64,000 nucleotides of DNA from Verrucomicrobiaceae bacterium. GTDB taxonomy: Bacteria; Verrucomicrobiota; Verrucomicrobiia; Verrucomicrobiales; Verrucomicrobiaceae. Below the pieces are notes generated by a model. That model had not been told where the DNA came from. It searched no databases and saw only the letters and a program-made list of their open reading frames with translations. A program made the translations under genes and the position numbers. Below, piece after piece: positions 1 to 9,542 of this stretch. How positions within the stretch are numbered: position 1 is the stretch's first letter; each line of letters begins with the position of its first letter. The stretch covers positions 34,878 through 98,877 of the forward strand of contig JAIXYN010000070.1 in assembly GCA_027490195.1 (NCBI GenBank), in the 5' to 3' direction.

Positions 1-20
1 GCCAAATGCGAGTAATGTTT

Positions 21-3000
21 TCATTTCAGGGGTGCTCCAGTCACGTCGAGATCGGGCTTGGTATTCCAGCGTTGCTTCCAATCTGGCTTTTCAATCTTGG
101 TGCGGAAGATGATGGTATTGTCGAGCGCGAGGTCGTCGGTCCAGATGAACTTGGCACCTTCAAAATCGTTCTCAAAGTAGGGCTGCTTGGGATCAACCTC
201 CTCGACAGTATATTCTTTGGCGTTTTTCCATGAGCTGTCATCGAATTCGATGGCCCACCAGTTTGCTGGCAGCAGCTCCTGCTTGACCTGTGGGTTCGCT
301 GTGTCGCCGTTGATCGGGCCATGGAAGAAGCTCTTAGCCTTCCAACTGGCATTGGTCACGGTGCCATCGGCGAACTTCAGAATGAAGCCGCCATCGCCAA
401 CACTGCTGCCATATTCGAGACCGGTTTTGGGATCTGCATTGTCCTTCGCGAGCACCGCAATCGTCATCGGATACTCGGGCAGGAAATCGACGCTCACGAC
501 ATTGTGCGGGGTGAACTGAATGGGATCAACAGCCAAGAGTCGACCGTTTACGTAGAGCATGAACCAGTTGTCCGCATAAACGTTGAGTTTCATCGTGTCG
601 GCGATGCTCGGTTTGACGAGTCCCGGCGGACCACCGCCTTTTTTCTTTTTACCACCGCCCTTGCCAGGTTCAGCGGGTGCGCCACCGGGACGCTGGCCGC
701 CCTGACCTGCTCCAGCCTGCATTGGCTGCGCAACTGCACCACCAGCACCAGTTTGGCCTGGTGGATTGAAGATGCTGTCGAGCGGGCGCAAACCACCGCT
801 GCCGTTGGCCCCATTTGCAGCCGGCATTGTGTCCGGTCCGGGAGGAGGAATTGCTGCAGGTGGCGGAGCAGGCGGTTGATCTCCGCTGCCAGGAGCGACC
901 GCGCGCAATGGAGCATTGGGTGCGCTTTGCACTTCCTCCGCTGTGAGTTTGCCGTCGTGGTCCAGATCCGCCGTGCCGAAAATATATTTGGCTGCATCCG
1001 CCAGTTCCGCACTGCTCAAACGGCTGTCCTGATTGGCATCCAGTTCGAAAGCATGGCGATTGATGAAGCCTGCGAATGCAGCGCCTTCGCGAATGTCGCC
1101 CGCCGCGTCGATCTCGGCGGGTGTGATAATTCCATCCATATCCGCATCATACTTGGAGGCTGCGACTTTCATGTCCGCAAGAGTCTCAGCCAGGGTGATG
1201 ATTCCATCCTGATTGCCATCGAGTTCCGTGCCATGCATTTGCATCCACGGTTTGCGCTGACCACCCTGTCCACCACCACCGGCCTGCGGCGTCATTGGCT
1301 GCGTGGATGTCTCGGGCCGCATCGGCTGAGTGCTGCCTCCGGGAGCCATTCCACCCGGATCTTCAGGTGCCTTTCCGCCACCACCAGTTGCACCACCACG
1401 TGAGTAAACGACGCTCAAATCGGCCTTGGCGAGAATCTTGCCCTCAATCGCAGCGAGCAAATCTTCGCGTGTCACGCCGCCACGGCCGGTAGCCTTGGGC
1501 TGCGGCTCTGCGGAAAGCGCATACACATGCAGCACATAAGTCTTTTCACCGGGGCCCTGTGAATGCGGCGGCTCATAGCCTTCCTCACCCTTAAAACCGA
1601 CTCCCAGCTTGCCCACACTCTTCACATTTTTAGGCAGGCTTGTCACTTTCGCAGGGATGTCCCACATGACCCAGTAGCTCTTCATTTCATTGCCCGGAGC
1701 CAGATGATCCATGATCAACGCATAGCTCTTCGTGCCCGCAGGTGAGCCACTCCATTCAAGGGGCAGCGTCGCACCACTGCCATCGCCCGTGTAGTCCGCA
1801 GGCAGATTGCCACCATCTGCCACTTCGGGACTGGTCAAAACAAAACCACTGGTGGCTGCGGCAGGCACCCCGCCGCGCCGACCACTGGGCTGCTCAGCAG
1901 CCGCTGGTGCAGCCAGTTCGCTCACATCGAGCTTGCCGTCAGCATTCCGGTCCATCGCGGTAAATTCGCTACGTGCCTTCACCATGGCTTCCGCCAGCGT
2001 CCCACCGCTGCGTTTCGCAGCAAATTCACGTTTAACATTGTCGGCAAATTCTTGTGCAGTGACGATGCCGTCGCCATTCACATCCATGAGGCTGCCTGAG
2101 GCCTTTGGCTGCGGCGGGTGTGGAGCTTCTTCAGGAGGTGCAGGTGGATTCTCATCAGGCTTCATGCCTTTGCCTGGGCCGCCCTTGCCCTTCCCCATGC
2201 CCTTGCCTTTTCCGCCACCACCACCGGGACCTTTGCCTCCGCCACCACCCCCGCCACGGCTCGTATAAACTTCCTTCACGACGCCTTCACTCCCGTTGTT
2301 AAACTCAAAGGGATAGGTGCCATCGCTGTTGATGCTGTAAGTGATCGAACGCTTATCACCCGCAACCTGATAGCTGAGCTTGTAGCTGTTGGATCCCGAG
2401 CTCTCAAAACCGGTGATCTCCGCCCCACGCAGGGGGGGCGTATCAGGCCGCACTCCTTGCGCACGCGGTTGCGGGTCCACCTGGCCCTCCGCCTCCACGA
2501 CTTCACCATGAAACGCGCTCTGCAAATACGGCCGCTTTGTCGAGGCATGGTAGTGGTAGCCCACCTTGGCATCCTCATGCCCATGGCACTCGTCCAGCTT
2601 GCCCACCGGCGAGCCGTCCGGCTCTGTAAGGCCATAGATCGGGTAACCATCCAGCGCATAGGCAACCGGCATCCCCTTCCCTACCACCTGCTGCAAATGC
2701 AAAGGAGTGATGTGGTAATGGTAATCATCGGCTCGCCCGCAGTGACCTCCCCACTGATCCAGTTCGCCGATCTCATAGGACACCTCGCCGCGATTATTCT
2801 GCGGATTAAAGATCGGGATGCCATTCACCCCGAGTGCGATGGCACCACGCAGGAAATGCCCCTCCACTATGGCTGGCGTTTTCGCCGGGACCGGGTGCAG
2901 AGGAATGCGCCACATGTTGTCCCCCTTGTAGTTCTGCGGCAGCGGCACCTGCTGCTGCCACGCCGTGATGCCCACCATCATGTTGTGATCCGGCATCCCG

Positions 3001-3329
3001 TTGGACCCAACGAACAGGAAATCCTTGTCCCACTTCAGTTCAAGCCTCTGAAAAGCGAGAAACGGCTTCGCCGCAGCCGGTGCGTTCGCCGCATTGGCCG
3101 CCGCTGCCGCAGCGAGGTTCAAAGCGGACGCCGTCGAAGCCACCTGCACCGGCTTGATCTCCCCTTGAGCAGCCTTCCCATGCTCCTGCATCCACTCCTG
3201 CAATATATGCTCACGCAGGCTCTCTTTGTCGGCTGATGCACCGGCTTTCCAGGTATGGGCAAAAGTCGCAGGACTGCTGAACAATCCAACGGACAAGGCG
3301 GCAACGAAGATGGCTTTCATAATCCTCAT
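21..3329 (-). CDS. Secreted multidomain protein: YHYH, EF-hands, PEBP-like domain, C-terminal beta domain
   Basis: 1102 residues, complete. The signal peptide is residues 1-24, probably cleaved after ATFA. Residues about 90-275 match the YHYH domain family, with DDYHYH near 197 and GYHYH near 257. A Gly/Lys-rich linker (356-390) precedes two EF-hand loops (DVNGDG near 413, DRNADG near 457). Residues about 494-605 resemble a phosphatidylethanolamine-binding protein (YbhB/YbcL type), including GPGEKTYVLHVYAL. Four more EF-hand-like loops lie at about 700-800. Residues 905-1102 look like an all-beta ligand-binding domain (YADNWFMLYVNG). It is probably extracellular and calcium-binding; the substrate is unknown. 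It is divergent from the two-component pair, with a 102-bp gap. The start is the first ATG; an alternative is three codons in. Domain calls are confident, function is not. Confidence 0.85.
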   Translation of the reverse strand: MRIMKAIFVAALSVGLFSSPATFAHTWKAGASADKESLREHILQEWMQEHGKAAQGEIKPVQVASTASALNLAAAAAANAANAPAAAKPFLAFQRLELKWDKDFLFVGSNGMPDHNMMVGITAWQQQVPLPQNYKGDNMWRIPLHPVPAKTPAIVEGHFLRGAIALGVNGIPIFNPQNNRGEVSYEIGELDQWGGHCGRADDYHYHITPLHLQQVVGKGMPVAYALDGYPIYGLTEPDGSPVGKLDECHGHEDAKVGYHYHASTKRPYLQSAFHGEVVEAEGQVDPQPRAQGVRPDTPPLRGAEITGFESSGSNSYKLSYQVAGDKRSITYSINSDGTYPFEFNNGSEGVVKEVYTSRGGGGGGGKGPGGGGGKGKGMGKGKGGPGKGMKPDENPPAPPEEAPHPPQPKASGSLMDVNGDGIVTAQEFADNVKREFAAKRSGGTLAEAMVKARSEFTAMDRNADGKLDVSELAAPAAAEQPSGRRGGVPAAATSGFVLTSPEVADGGNLPADYTGDGSGATLPLEWSGSPAGTKSYALIMDHLAPGNEMKSYWVMWDIPAKVTSLPKNVKSVGKLGVGFKGEEGYEPPHSQGPGEKTYVLHVYALSAEPQPKATGRGGVTREDLLAAIEGKILAKADLSVVYSRGGATGGGGKAPEDPGGMAPGGSTQPMRPETSTQPMTPQAGGGGQGGQRKPWMQMHGTELDGNQDGIITLAETLADMKVAASKYDADMDGIITPAEIDAAGDIREGAAFAGFINRHAFELDANQDSRLSSAELADAAKYIFGTADLDHDGKLTAEEVQSAPNAPLRAVAPGSGDQPPAPPPAAIPPPGPDTMPAANGANGSGGLRPLDSIFNPPGQTGAGGAVAQPMQAGAGQGGQRPGGAPAEPGKGGGKKKKGGGPPGLVKPSIADTMKLNVYADNWFMLYVNGRLLAVDPIQFTPHNVVSVDFLPEYPMTIAVLAKDNADPKTGLEYGSSVGDGGFILKFADGTVTNASWKAKSFFHGPINGDTANPQVKQELLPANWWAIEFDDSSWKNAKEYTVEEVDPKQPYFENDFEGAKFIWTDDLALDNTIIFRTKIEKPDWKQRWNTKPDLDVTGAPLK

Positions 3330-3431
3330 GCTGGAGCAGTGGTGTCAGTCACTCATCAGCGAATTGCAGGTGATTTGTCAGCAAACCGTAAAGAAACTCG
3401 CGAAACCAGTCCCGGAAGCCCATAGTTTCCC

Positions 3432-4142
3432 ATGCCTCCCGCCACGCGCATCCTCGTTATCGATGACGACACCGAGCTTTCACAGCTCGTTGCGGATTAC
3501 TTGAAACCGATGGGCTTTGAGGTGGAATGCGAACATGATGGCAATAGCGGAGCCGAACGCGCCCTCAGTGAAGCTTGGAATGCAATCATCCTGGATGTGA
3601 TGATGCCCGGCTGCGATGGCTTTGAAGTGCTTCGGCGCATTCGCACAAAATCCAAGGTGCCAGTCATGATGCTCACGGGACGCGGAGAAGAGGTGGACCG
3701 CATCGTCGGACTCGAACTCGGCGCGGATGACTATCTTCCCAAAACTTTTTCATCGCGTGAACTCCTCGCGCGTCTGCGGGCCGTCCTTCGGCGCTCCGGC
3801 TGGGTGGCAGAAACTTCACCGCAAGCGCCCATGAAGGAGATCGTCGTGGGCAATCTGCGGATCAATGCGGATTCGCATGTGGTCATTCTTGGCGATTCTC
3901 CCCTGGACCTAACTCCCGCAGAATTTGGCCTGCTGCTCTCTCTGGCAAAAGCCCATGGCCGTGTGCGCACGCGCGAACAATTGATCGAGGATGTCGCCGA
4001 TCGCGAATGGGATGTGTTTGACCGTGCCATCGACATGCACATTTCCACGCTGCGCCGCAAACTCGGGGACGACCCAAAAAGCCCACAGTTCATCAAAACA
4101 GTGCGTGGCTTCGGCTACCAGCTCGTCACCCCAAGCCGCTGA
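3432..4142 (+). CDS. OmpR/PhoB-family response regulator, CpxR-like
   Basis: 236 residues. The N-terminal receiver domain has the acidic pair in VIDDD, the phospho-acceptor Asp55 in ILDVMMPG and Lys104. The C-terminal winged helix carries RTREQLIEDV and ends with the usual RTVRGFGYQL. Stretches such as MMLTGRGEEVDRIVGLELGADDYLPK are close to enterobacterial CpxR (as remembered, not aligned). The residue after Lys104 is Thr rather than the near-invariant Pro of the K-P pair. The sensor kinase starts 7 nt downstream, so the two are surely co-transcribed. The signal is unknown; a cell-envelope stress role is inferred only from CpxR resemblance. No clear ribosome binding site precedes the ATG. 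Confidence 0.93.
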   Translation: MPPATRILVIDDDTELSQLVADYLKPMGFEVECEHDGNSGAERALSEAWNAIILDVMMPGCDGFEVLRRIRTKSKVPVMMLTGRGEEVDRIVGLELGADDYLPKTFSSRELLARLRAVLRRSGWVAETSPQAPMKEIVVGNLRINADSHVVILGDSPLDLTPAEFGLLLSLAKAHGRVRTREQLIEDVADREWDVFDRAIDMHISTLRRKLGDDPKSPQFIKTVRGFGYQLVTPSR

Positions 4143-4148
4143 CACTTC

Positions 4149-5588
4149 ATGCCGCGCCTGCGTCTGCCTCTGTATCTGAAGATCCTGCTCTGGTTCGGGG
4201 TGAATCTGCTGGTGCTGGCATTTCTCTTGTTTGGATTCCTCAGCATGCAGTTTCGCATGAGTCTGGATTGGATGCTTTCCGGCGAGGCCGGAGAGCGTAT
4301 AGCCGCCATCGGCGACAGCCTGACAGACGAACTTTACCGCCTGCCCGAACAGGAATGGCCGACAGTACTGCAGCAGCATGAGGCAAAGTACGATGTGACT
4401 TTTGCCTTGTTCAGCAGCAGCGGGTCTCAGGTCATGGGCACTGGCGTTCAAGTTCCTGCGGAACTGCTGCCAAAACTCATCGATAAGCGCAGTCCAGGTG
4501 ATCGGCCACCGCCCCGACGACCCACTCCAAATGTGGGCAAAAAACGCCCCACTGATGCTCCTCCCAAACCGCGTTTCATGCTGCGCGCCGGTGATCCCGC
4601 CCATTATTGGGCAGGCGTTCATCTCGACCTCACACAGCAGAGCGACAACCGTCCGCTGACTCTGCTCATGGTATCAAACACCATCACTGGCGGTGGCCTG
4701 TTCTTCGATCTGTGGCCCTGGCTTGGTCTCGCCGCCGCAGCGCTGCTGCTTTCCGCGCTCGTCTGGATGCCCTTCGTTCGCGGCATAACCGGATTCATCG
4801 GACGTCTCAACCATGCCGCAGGGCGCATCGCGCAGGGAAACTTCGGGGAACGTGTGTCGCGCAGCCGAAACGATGAGCTGGGCGAGCTTTCCTCCTCAGT
4901 GAATACCATGGCCGCGCAGCTCGGCGAATACATGGCGCAGCAAAGGCGCATCACGGCCGACGTGGCGCATGAGCTCTGCTCACCGATCGCACGCATGCAG
5001 ATGGCGCTGGGCGTGGTGGAACAACGCAGCACGCCGCAACAATCGGCCTATTTGCAAAAACTCGACGCCGAACTTCAGCACATGGCGCGGCTCGTCGAAG
5101 AGGTCCTTGCCTTCTCCAAAGCCGAGACACTTCCCGAACGCGAAACTGCTGAAGACATCCACCTGCATGAACTGATCACCGCCATCATCGTCCGTGAAGC
5201 GCCTGAGGCTGATATCCAGCTTGCTGTTTCCACGGATTTGCAGGTGCATTCACTGCGTGACGCGCTCGACCGCGCCATCGGCAACGTGCTGCGCAATGCC
5301 GCACGCTACGCCGCTGACTCGGGTCCCATTGAGATTCATGCCGAACTGCAGGATCGCCAAACCGTCATCCGCATTTCCGATCAAGGACCGGGCGTCCCGC
5401 CGGAAACATTGCCGCGTTTGTTCGAGCCCTTCTATCGGCCGGAGGCAGCTCGCCGCCGCTCCACCGGCGGCAGCGGTCTCGGCCTCGCCATCACCAAGCG
5501 CTGCGTTGAAGCCTGCCGTGGCACCGTGATCGCGAAACTGCGCGAACCAACGGGCTTGGAAATCGTGATCTCCATCCCTGCGGAGTAG
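4149..5588 (+). CDS. Sensor histidine kinase, CpxA-like, partner of the upstream regulator
   Basis: 479 residues. TM1 is at about 8-35, a periplasmic sensor region of about 140 residues contains a Pro-rich stretch near 115-140, and TM2 is at about 180-212. HAMP follows (about 212-262). The dimerisation/phosphoacceptor helix carries His274 in ADVAHELCSPIARMQ. The HATPase domain has the N box (NVLRNAARYA), DQGPGVP and GSGLGLAI. In the H box the usual R-T-P is C-S-P, so the position four after His is Ser instead of Thr/Asn. It is expected to autophosphorylate His274 and transfer phosphate to Asp55 of the upstream regulator. It ends 6 bp before the convergent ceramidase-like gene, with no obvious terminator between them. 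Confidence 0.93.
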   Translation: MPRLRLPLYLKILLWFGVNLLVLAFLLFGFLSMQFRMSLDWMLSGEAGERIAAIGDSLTDELYRLPEQEWPTVLQQHEAKYDVTFALFSSSGSQVMGTGVQVPAELLPKLIDKRSPGDRPPPRRPTPNVGKKRPTDAPPKPRFMLRAGDPAHYWAGVHLDLTQQSDNRPLTLLMVSNTITGGGLFFDLWPWLGLAAAALLLSALVWMPFVRGITGFIGRLNHAAGRIAQGNFGERVSRSRNDELGELSSSVNTMAAQLGEYMAQQRRITADVAHELCSPIARMQMALGVVEQRSTPQQSAYLQKLDAELQHMARLVEEVLAFSKAETLPERETAEDIHLHELITAIIVREAPEADIQLAVSTDLQVHSLRDALDRAIGNVLRNAARYAADSGPIEIHAELQDRQTVIRISDQGPGVPPETLPRLFEPFYRPEAARRRSTGGSGLGLAITKRCVEACRGTVIAKLREPTGLEIVISIPAE

Positions 5589-5594
5589 CAGCAT

Positions 5595-7022
5595 TCAGTC
5601 CGCCTTTTTCAATTCCGCCATCATCTCCAGCAGGTTGTCCGTGAGGATGACACTGGTATCTTCCTGCACGTTGTTCGTGCCGAGCCAGGTCTCATAACCT
5701 CCGAGCTTGTGCTGCTCCAAAGTGGGCAGATAACCGTGACGACCGTTGGCCAAACCAACGACCATCGTTTGCGGAAACGGGCTGCGCTTTTTCAAGTCGA
5801 GACCGATTTCGACGAAGGTCTCAAATGGAATGCCACACACCACAAGATCGCCGATGCGGATGGCCTGGAGCTGAACCGTGATCGTTTCTTCCTTGCGCTC
5901 CGCCGCAGCGACGACACTGCCCGCATAGTTTTTCGCTAGTCGAGGCAGCTTCTCCACCGCATCCTTGTCCTTCACCGCCAGCACTGCCTTCGCCTCTGCA
6001 ACATCCTGCTCAGTTGGTTTGCGGTATTTTAGCGTGATCTCGCGCTGAAGCATGCCCACAGTCACATCACCGCGATGCTTTTCGATCTTCCGCTGCGCCA
6101 GCCATGCTGTATCCGCAGCCTTCTGCGCCACGATGCGAATCTGCTCAAATGGCTCACGTGGCGGACGCGTCGCGCCAAAGGGGATGTTGTTGATGTCGCC
6201 AGAGGTTCCATTGGACATCATGGCCACGAAGTTCTCATCGCCACGTACACGCGAAGGCATGACACGGGCAAATTCGCCAAAGTAATCCGAAGACATCTCA
6301 CCTTCCGGCGCTCCCCCAACGTAGTGCAGCGAGTAGTTCGCATAAAGGGCAATGGGCTTCCGCTTGGCATCCTGCACCGAAATGATCGTGATGTCAGGAT
6401 CCGTGGGTCCTGCTGGATGATCCAATGTGTTCGGGTCGGTCCCTGGATTCATCTTCACCTTGTCCATGCGGCCAAAGGGATTCAGCGGCATTTTCCCTGG
6501 CTTCAGATACCAGCGCCGATTGAAAACTTCATCAGGAAGCGGACTGGCCGCAGCACCGACCGACGCCGGCTTCAGAACCGCATGCGCCTTGATGATTGAT
6601 TCGGCGATACCCTCCACAAACCGTTTGTAATAACGCGCCGCCATCTCGCTGCGAGTGTTTACCGAAGGACCGCTGTGCGTATGAGTGGAGCTGATGAGCA
6701 TCTTGTCCGCCGACATGCCTGTCTTTGTCGCTGCAATGGCCTTCGCCTCATTGAGCACATCCGGACCCGCGCCCAGCACATCCACCACGACCATGGCCAC
6801 CGTCGTTTTTCCATCATCAAGAACCAGGGCACGGGAATGAAAAGGATCATGCGCCTTGGTCGCGGCATTCGCGCTGAACCCTCCGGGCATGTTCATGGGA
6901 AACTCGGTAGGCGTAATGTCCACCGCCGCCGCTCCGGCTCGCAGCGTTCTGGTTTGAGCCAACAGCGAGGGTGAAATGATCAGCAGAGCGAAGACGACAA
7001 ATTTCATGGGGCGGATTCTCAT
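5595..7022 (-). CDS. Secreted neutral/alkaline ceramidase-like amidase
   Basis: 475 residues. The N-terminal signal peptide ends near LLAQ. The mature start AGAAAVDITP is the hallmark N-terminus of the neutral/non-lysosomal ceramidase family, and STHTHSGP near residue 112 is the family's metal-binding His motif. Known ceramidases hydrolyse the N-acyl bond of ceramide with a zinc ion. Many PVC-phylum paralogs of this fold have no tested substrate, so ceramide is not claimed. The ATG five codons in (7007) gives a more compact signal peptide and may be the true start. It is one of three family members in the window (also 10798-12171 and the N-terminal half of 23176-25554). Confidence 0.85.
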   Translation of the reverse strand: MRIRPMKFVVFALLIISPSLLAQTRTLRAGAAAVDITPTEFPMNMPGGFSANAATKAHDPFHSRALVLDDGKTTVAMVVVDVLGAGPDVLNEAKAIAATKTGMSADKMLISSTHTHSGPSVNTRSEMAARYYKRFVEGIAESIIKAHAVLKPASVGAAASPLPDEVFNRRWYLKPGKMPLNPFGRMDKVKMNPGTDPNTLDHPAGPTDPDITIISVQDAKRKPIALYANYSLHYVGGAPEGEMSSDYFGEFARVMPSRVRGDENFVAMMSNGTSGDINNIPFGATRPPREPFEQIRIVAQKAADTAWLAQRKIEKHRGDVTVGMLQREITLKYRKPTEQDVAEAKAVLAVKDKDAVEKLPRLAKNYAGSVVAAAERKEETITVQLQAIRIGDLVVCGIPFETFVEIGLDLKKRSPFPQTMVVGLANGRHGYLPTLEQHKLGGYETWLGTNNVQEDTSVILTDNLLEMMAELKKAD

Positions 7023-7058
7023 AGAAAAGTACTGCAGAATTAAGCGAGTCTTATGTGC

Positions 7059-9542
7059 TTACGGAGCAGTGAGGAAAGCCAGCAAATCGCGCAATTCCTC
7101 ATCGGTCAGCGACACCACGAGTCCTTGCGGCATGATGGATGTTTTCAGCTCCGTCCGCTTCACAATGTCCGTCTGCGGGAAGGCGCGTTCCTTGCCGGTG
7201 AGATCACGAAAGACCTCCGTGTTGGAAGAGCGCAGCATGATGCCGATGAACTCAGTGCCGTCCTTGAGCTTCACCTGCGAGGGGTAGTACTGCGGGGCCA
7301 CCTCGCGGCTTGGCTCGAGAATGGAGCGCAAAATCGCCGCGCGATCTCCCTGCTTTGAAACGAGACTCAAATCAGGACCCACCACATTGCCGCGCCCGGT
7401 GTGTCGATGGCAGGTGGCGCAAAGACCGACTTTGGAATGGAAGAAGATCCGGCGACCTGCTTCCACATCGGCCTTGCCGGGCAACGCATCCAGCAGCTTC
7501 AACCATGCATCGGTGTTATCAAAGGCAGGACGGGTCGCGCTCATCAGGAAAGATTTGTCCTTGTCGGTGTAGCGCAGTGCACGCTGCGCTTCATTGCGCA
7601 GGCTGGCCTCTTTTCCAGCAGCCAGTTTCAACAACAGCGACTGTTCTTCTGCATTGGTGGAGCTTGCGAGCCCCACAATTGCATCCGCACGCAATCCAAT
7701 CTTTTGCGATTCATCGGCAGCAAGCTCCGCCAGCACCGCGCGGGCATCATCGGCATTGCGTGCCACCAGTGTGCGCACAACCTCCTGGGACAGCAAGGGA
7801 TCGCCTGCGGTAAAAAGTTCACGCAGCAGCGACACCGTGAGCTGCTTGTGCATGGCTGGCGCGAGACGAAGCGCATAGCCTTTGAGCCGTGCGGGCGTCT
7901 TGGGGTTGATGATGCGCTCAACGAGCACCTCAGGATTCGTCACACCTGCGGCGGGTTCACCGCGCAGCGTGTTCCAGGTGGCCAGAACGGCTTCAAACAG
8001 ATAATAATCGAGCGTCGAATCTGAAAGCATCGCCTCGACCTGCGGCGTGAACTTGGTCAAAACAGCATCCGCAATCCAGCGCAGACACTCAAAACGCATT
8101 TCAGGATCATCATCGCCCATGAAGGCGCCCACCCAGCGGTTATCGTTCAAATCAATCCGCCGCAGAGCCACGAAGGCCCAGAGACGATCTTGTGCTGGCA
8201 GCTCCTTCAACTTTTCAACCGTCCACTTCGCACGCGCCAGCGCAGTCAAAGCAGCATCAGCGAGATAGGCATCCTTGCCACGCGCAAGCTGAAGAAGCTT
8301 GTTCGTATCCAGCGTCGCCTTGCCAGTGCGCAGATCATCAGCAAGACGCGCATCATCATTCAACGCATCCGGTTTTTCTTTCACCCACGGCGCTTTCGCT
8401 TTGTCGATCTCCAGCCTCCAGAGACGTCCGCGTTTGTGAATCGGATAAGAGCTGAACACCCAGTCATTGAGATAGTAGGAACCATCGGGCCCAACCGCCA
8501 TGCACGTTGGCCGGAAGAAATCACTGCCTTTGACCAGTGGAATGCGTTCTGACGTATAACCCGCACCTTTTCGTGTGAGCGGGAAGTAATCAATGCTGTG
8601 ATCGCTCCAGCTCGGGATCAGCACGCCGCCGCCGAGTTCCACAATGGCACAAGGGCCTTCACCAGACGGATGCACCATGCCAAGCGTGCCGCGCAGTTCT
8701 CCATTCCAAGCCACGAAAGGATGCACCGGAGCGCTGCCATACACCCACTGGAAACCGTAGTCCGCGCCTTCAACGACATACAACAACCGGCATGGTGGGC
8801 GGCTTCCTGGATCATTTTCTGCAGCGAAGATCTCCCCGTCTTTGCGCACCATCAGTCCAAAGGGATTCCAGAATCCACGGGCGATGCGACGCATCTGCGT
8901 CCCATCCGCCGTGCAGCGAAACACCCCGCCCTCACCACGTCCGCTGACCTTGGATCCATCCTTGGCTGTGAGCGTCCAGTCCTTGCCAAAATTCTCTCCG
9001 AGCGAGAAGACAAGTCCACCGTCGGGATGCCACGACATACCACTGAGACCGTTATGCGGATAATCTGCCACGGAATCGAGCGTGGCCAGATTCTCCTCCA
9101 CATCACCCACGCCATCACCATTGGTGTCCTTCACACGCAGCACGCGGTCCCGCTCCGCGAGGTAGATCCAGCCATCCGGCCCGATCTCCACATGCATGGT
9201 CGCATCAGTCTTGTTGTAAAACACACTGCGGTTCTTGCCGTTCGCATCAAAGACCACCACCTCATCATGCGCCGGCCCGTCGTAGTTTTCCGGCCGGAAA
9301 TGCGTGTGGCAGGAGATCGAATAAATGTTCCCGTTCTTATCCACAGCGATGCCCGTCGGCGTGACCAGATCGGGATGCTCAGCAAGCAGTGTAAGTTTGA
9401 CGCCGGGCTGCAACATTTCGATCTGCGGCGGTACTTCTGCTGGCACTTCCGGTGCTTTGGTCGGTGCAGATGGAGGAGCACCGAGCGCAGCGAAAGCTGG
9501 CAGCAGAAGAAGCAAGTGGAGTGGTTTCATAGAGTTATGCAT
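7059..9542 (-). CDS. PVC-type heme-binding membrane-bound dehydrogenase (propeller + HEAT + cytochrome c)
   Basis: 827 residues. A signal peptide is followed by a glucose/sorbosone-dehydrogenase-like beta-propeller (about 40-390; GIAVDKNGNIYSIS, GPDGWIYLAERDRVLR). An alpha-helical HEAT-like region (about 420-660) follows, then a c-type heme motif C708-A-T-C711-H712 in a terminal cytochrome domain. This architecture is common in Planctomycetes and Verrucomicrobia and is thought to oxidise sugars or alcohols at the cell surface. The substrate is unknown. ATG 9542 is chosen because GGAG lies 10 nt upstream; it overlaps the preceding gene's stop by 8 bp. ATG 9530 would avoid the overlap. Confidence 0.88.
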   Translation of the reverse strand: MHNSMKPLHLLLLLPAFAALGAPPSAPTKAPEVPAEVPPQIEMLQPGVKLTLLAEHPDLVTPTGIAVDKNGNIYSISCHTHFRPENYDGPAHDEVVVFDANGKNRSVFYNKTDATMHVEIGPDGWIYLAERDRVLRVKDTNGDGVGDVEENLATLDSVADYPHNGLSGMSWHPDGGLVFSLGENFGKDWTLTAKDGSKVSGRGEGGVFRCTADGTQMRRIARGFWNPFGLMVRKDGEIFAAENDPGSRPPCRLLYVVEGADYGFQWVYGSAPVHPFVAWNGELRGTLGMVHPSGEGPCAIVELGGGVLIPSWSDHSIDYFPLTRKGAGYTSERIPLVKGSDFFRPTCMAVGPDGSYYLNDWVFSSYPIHKRGRLWRLEIDKAKAPWVKEKPDALNDDARLADDLRTGKATLDTNKLLQLARGKDAYLADAALTALARAKWTVEKLKELPAQDRLWAFVALRRIDLNDNRWVGAFMGDDDPEMRFECLRWIADAVLTKFTPQVEAMLSDSTLDYYLFEAVLATWNTLRGEPAAGVTNPEVLVERIINPKTPARLKGYALRLAPAMHKQLTVSLLRELFTAGDPLLSQEVVRTLVARNADDARAVLAELAADESQKIGLRADAIVGLASSTNAEEQSLLLKLAAGKEASLRNEAQRALRYTDKDKSFLMSATRPAFDNTDAWLKLLDALPGKADVEAGRRIFFHSKVGLCATCHRHTGRGNVVGPDLSLVSKQGDRAAILRSILEPSREVAPQYYPSQVKLKDGTEFIGIMLRSSNTEVFRDLTGKERAFPQTDIVKRTELKTSIMPQGLVVSLTDEELRDLLAFLTAP

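Noticed and set aside
2118..3236. Long plus-strand open frame (372 codons) opposite the YHYH protein
   Set aside because: It lies entirely antisense to a gene with clear domains; its translation is Arg/His-rich without family features.
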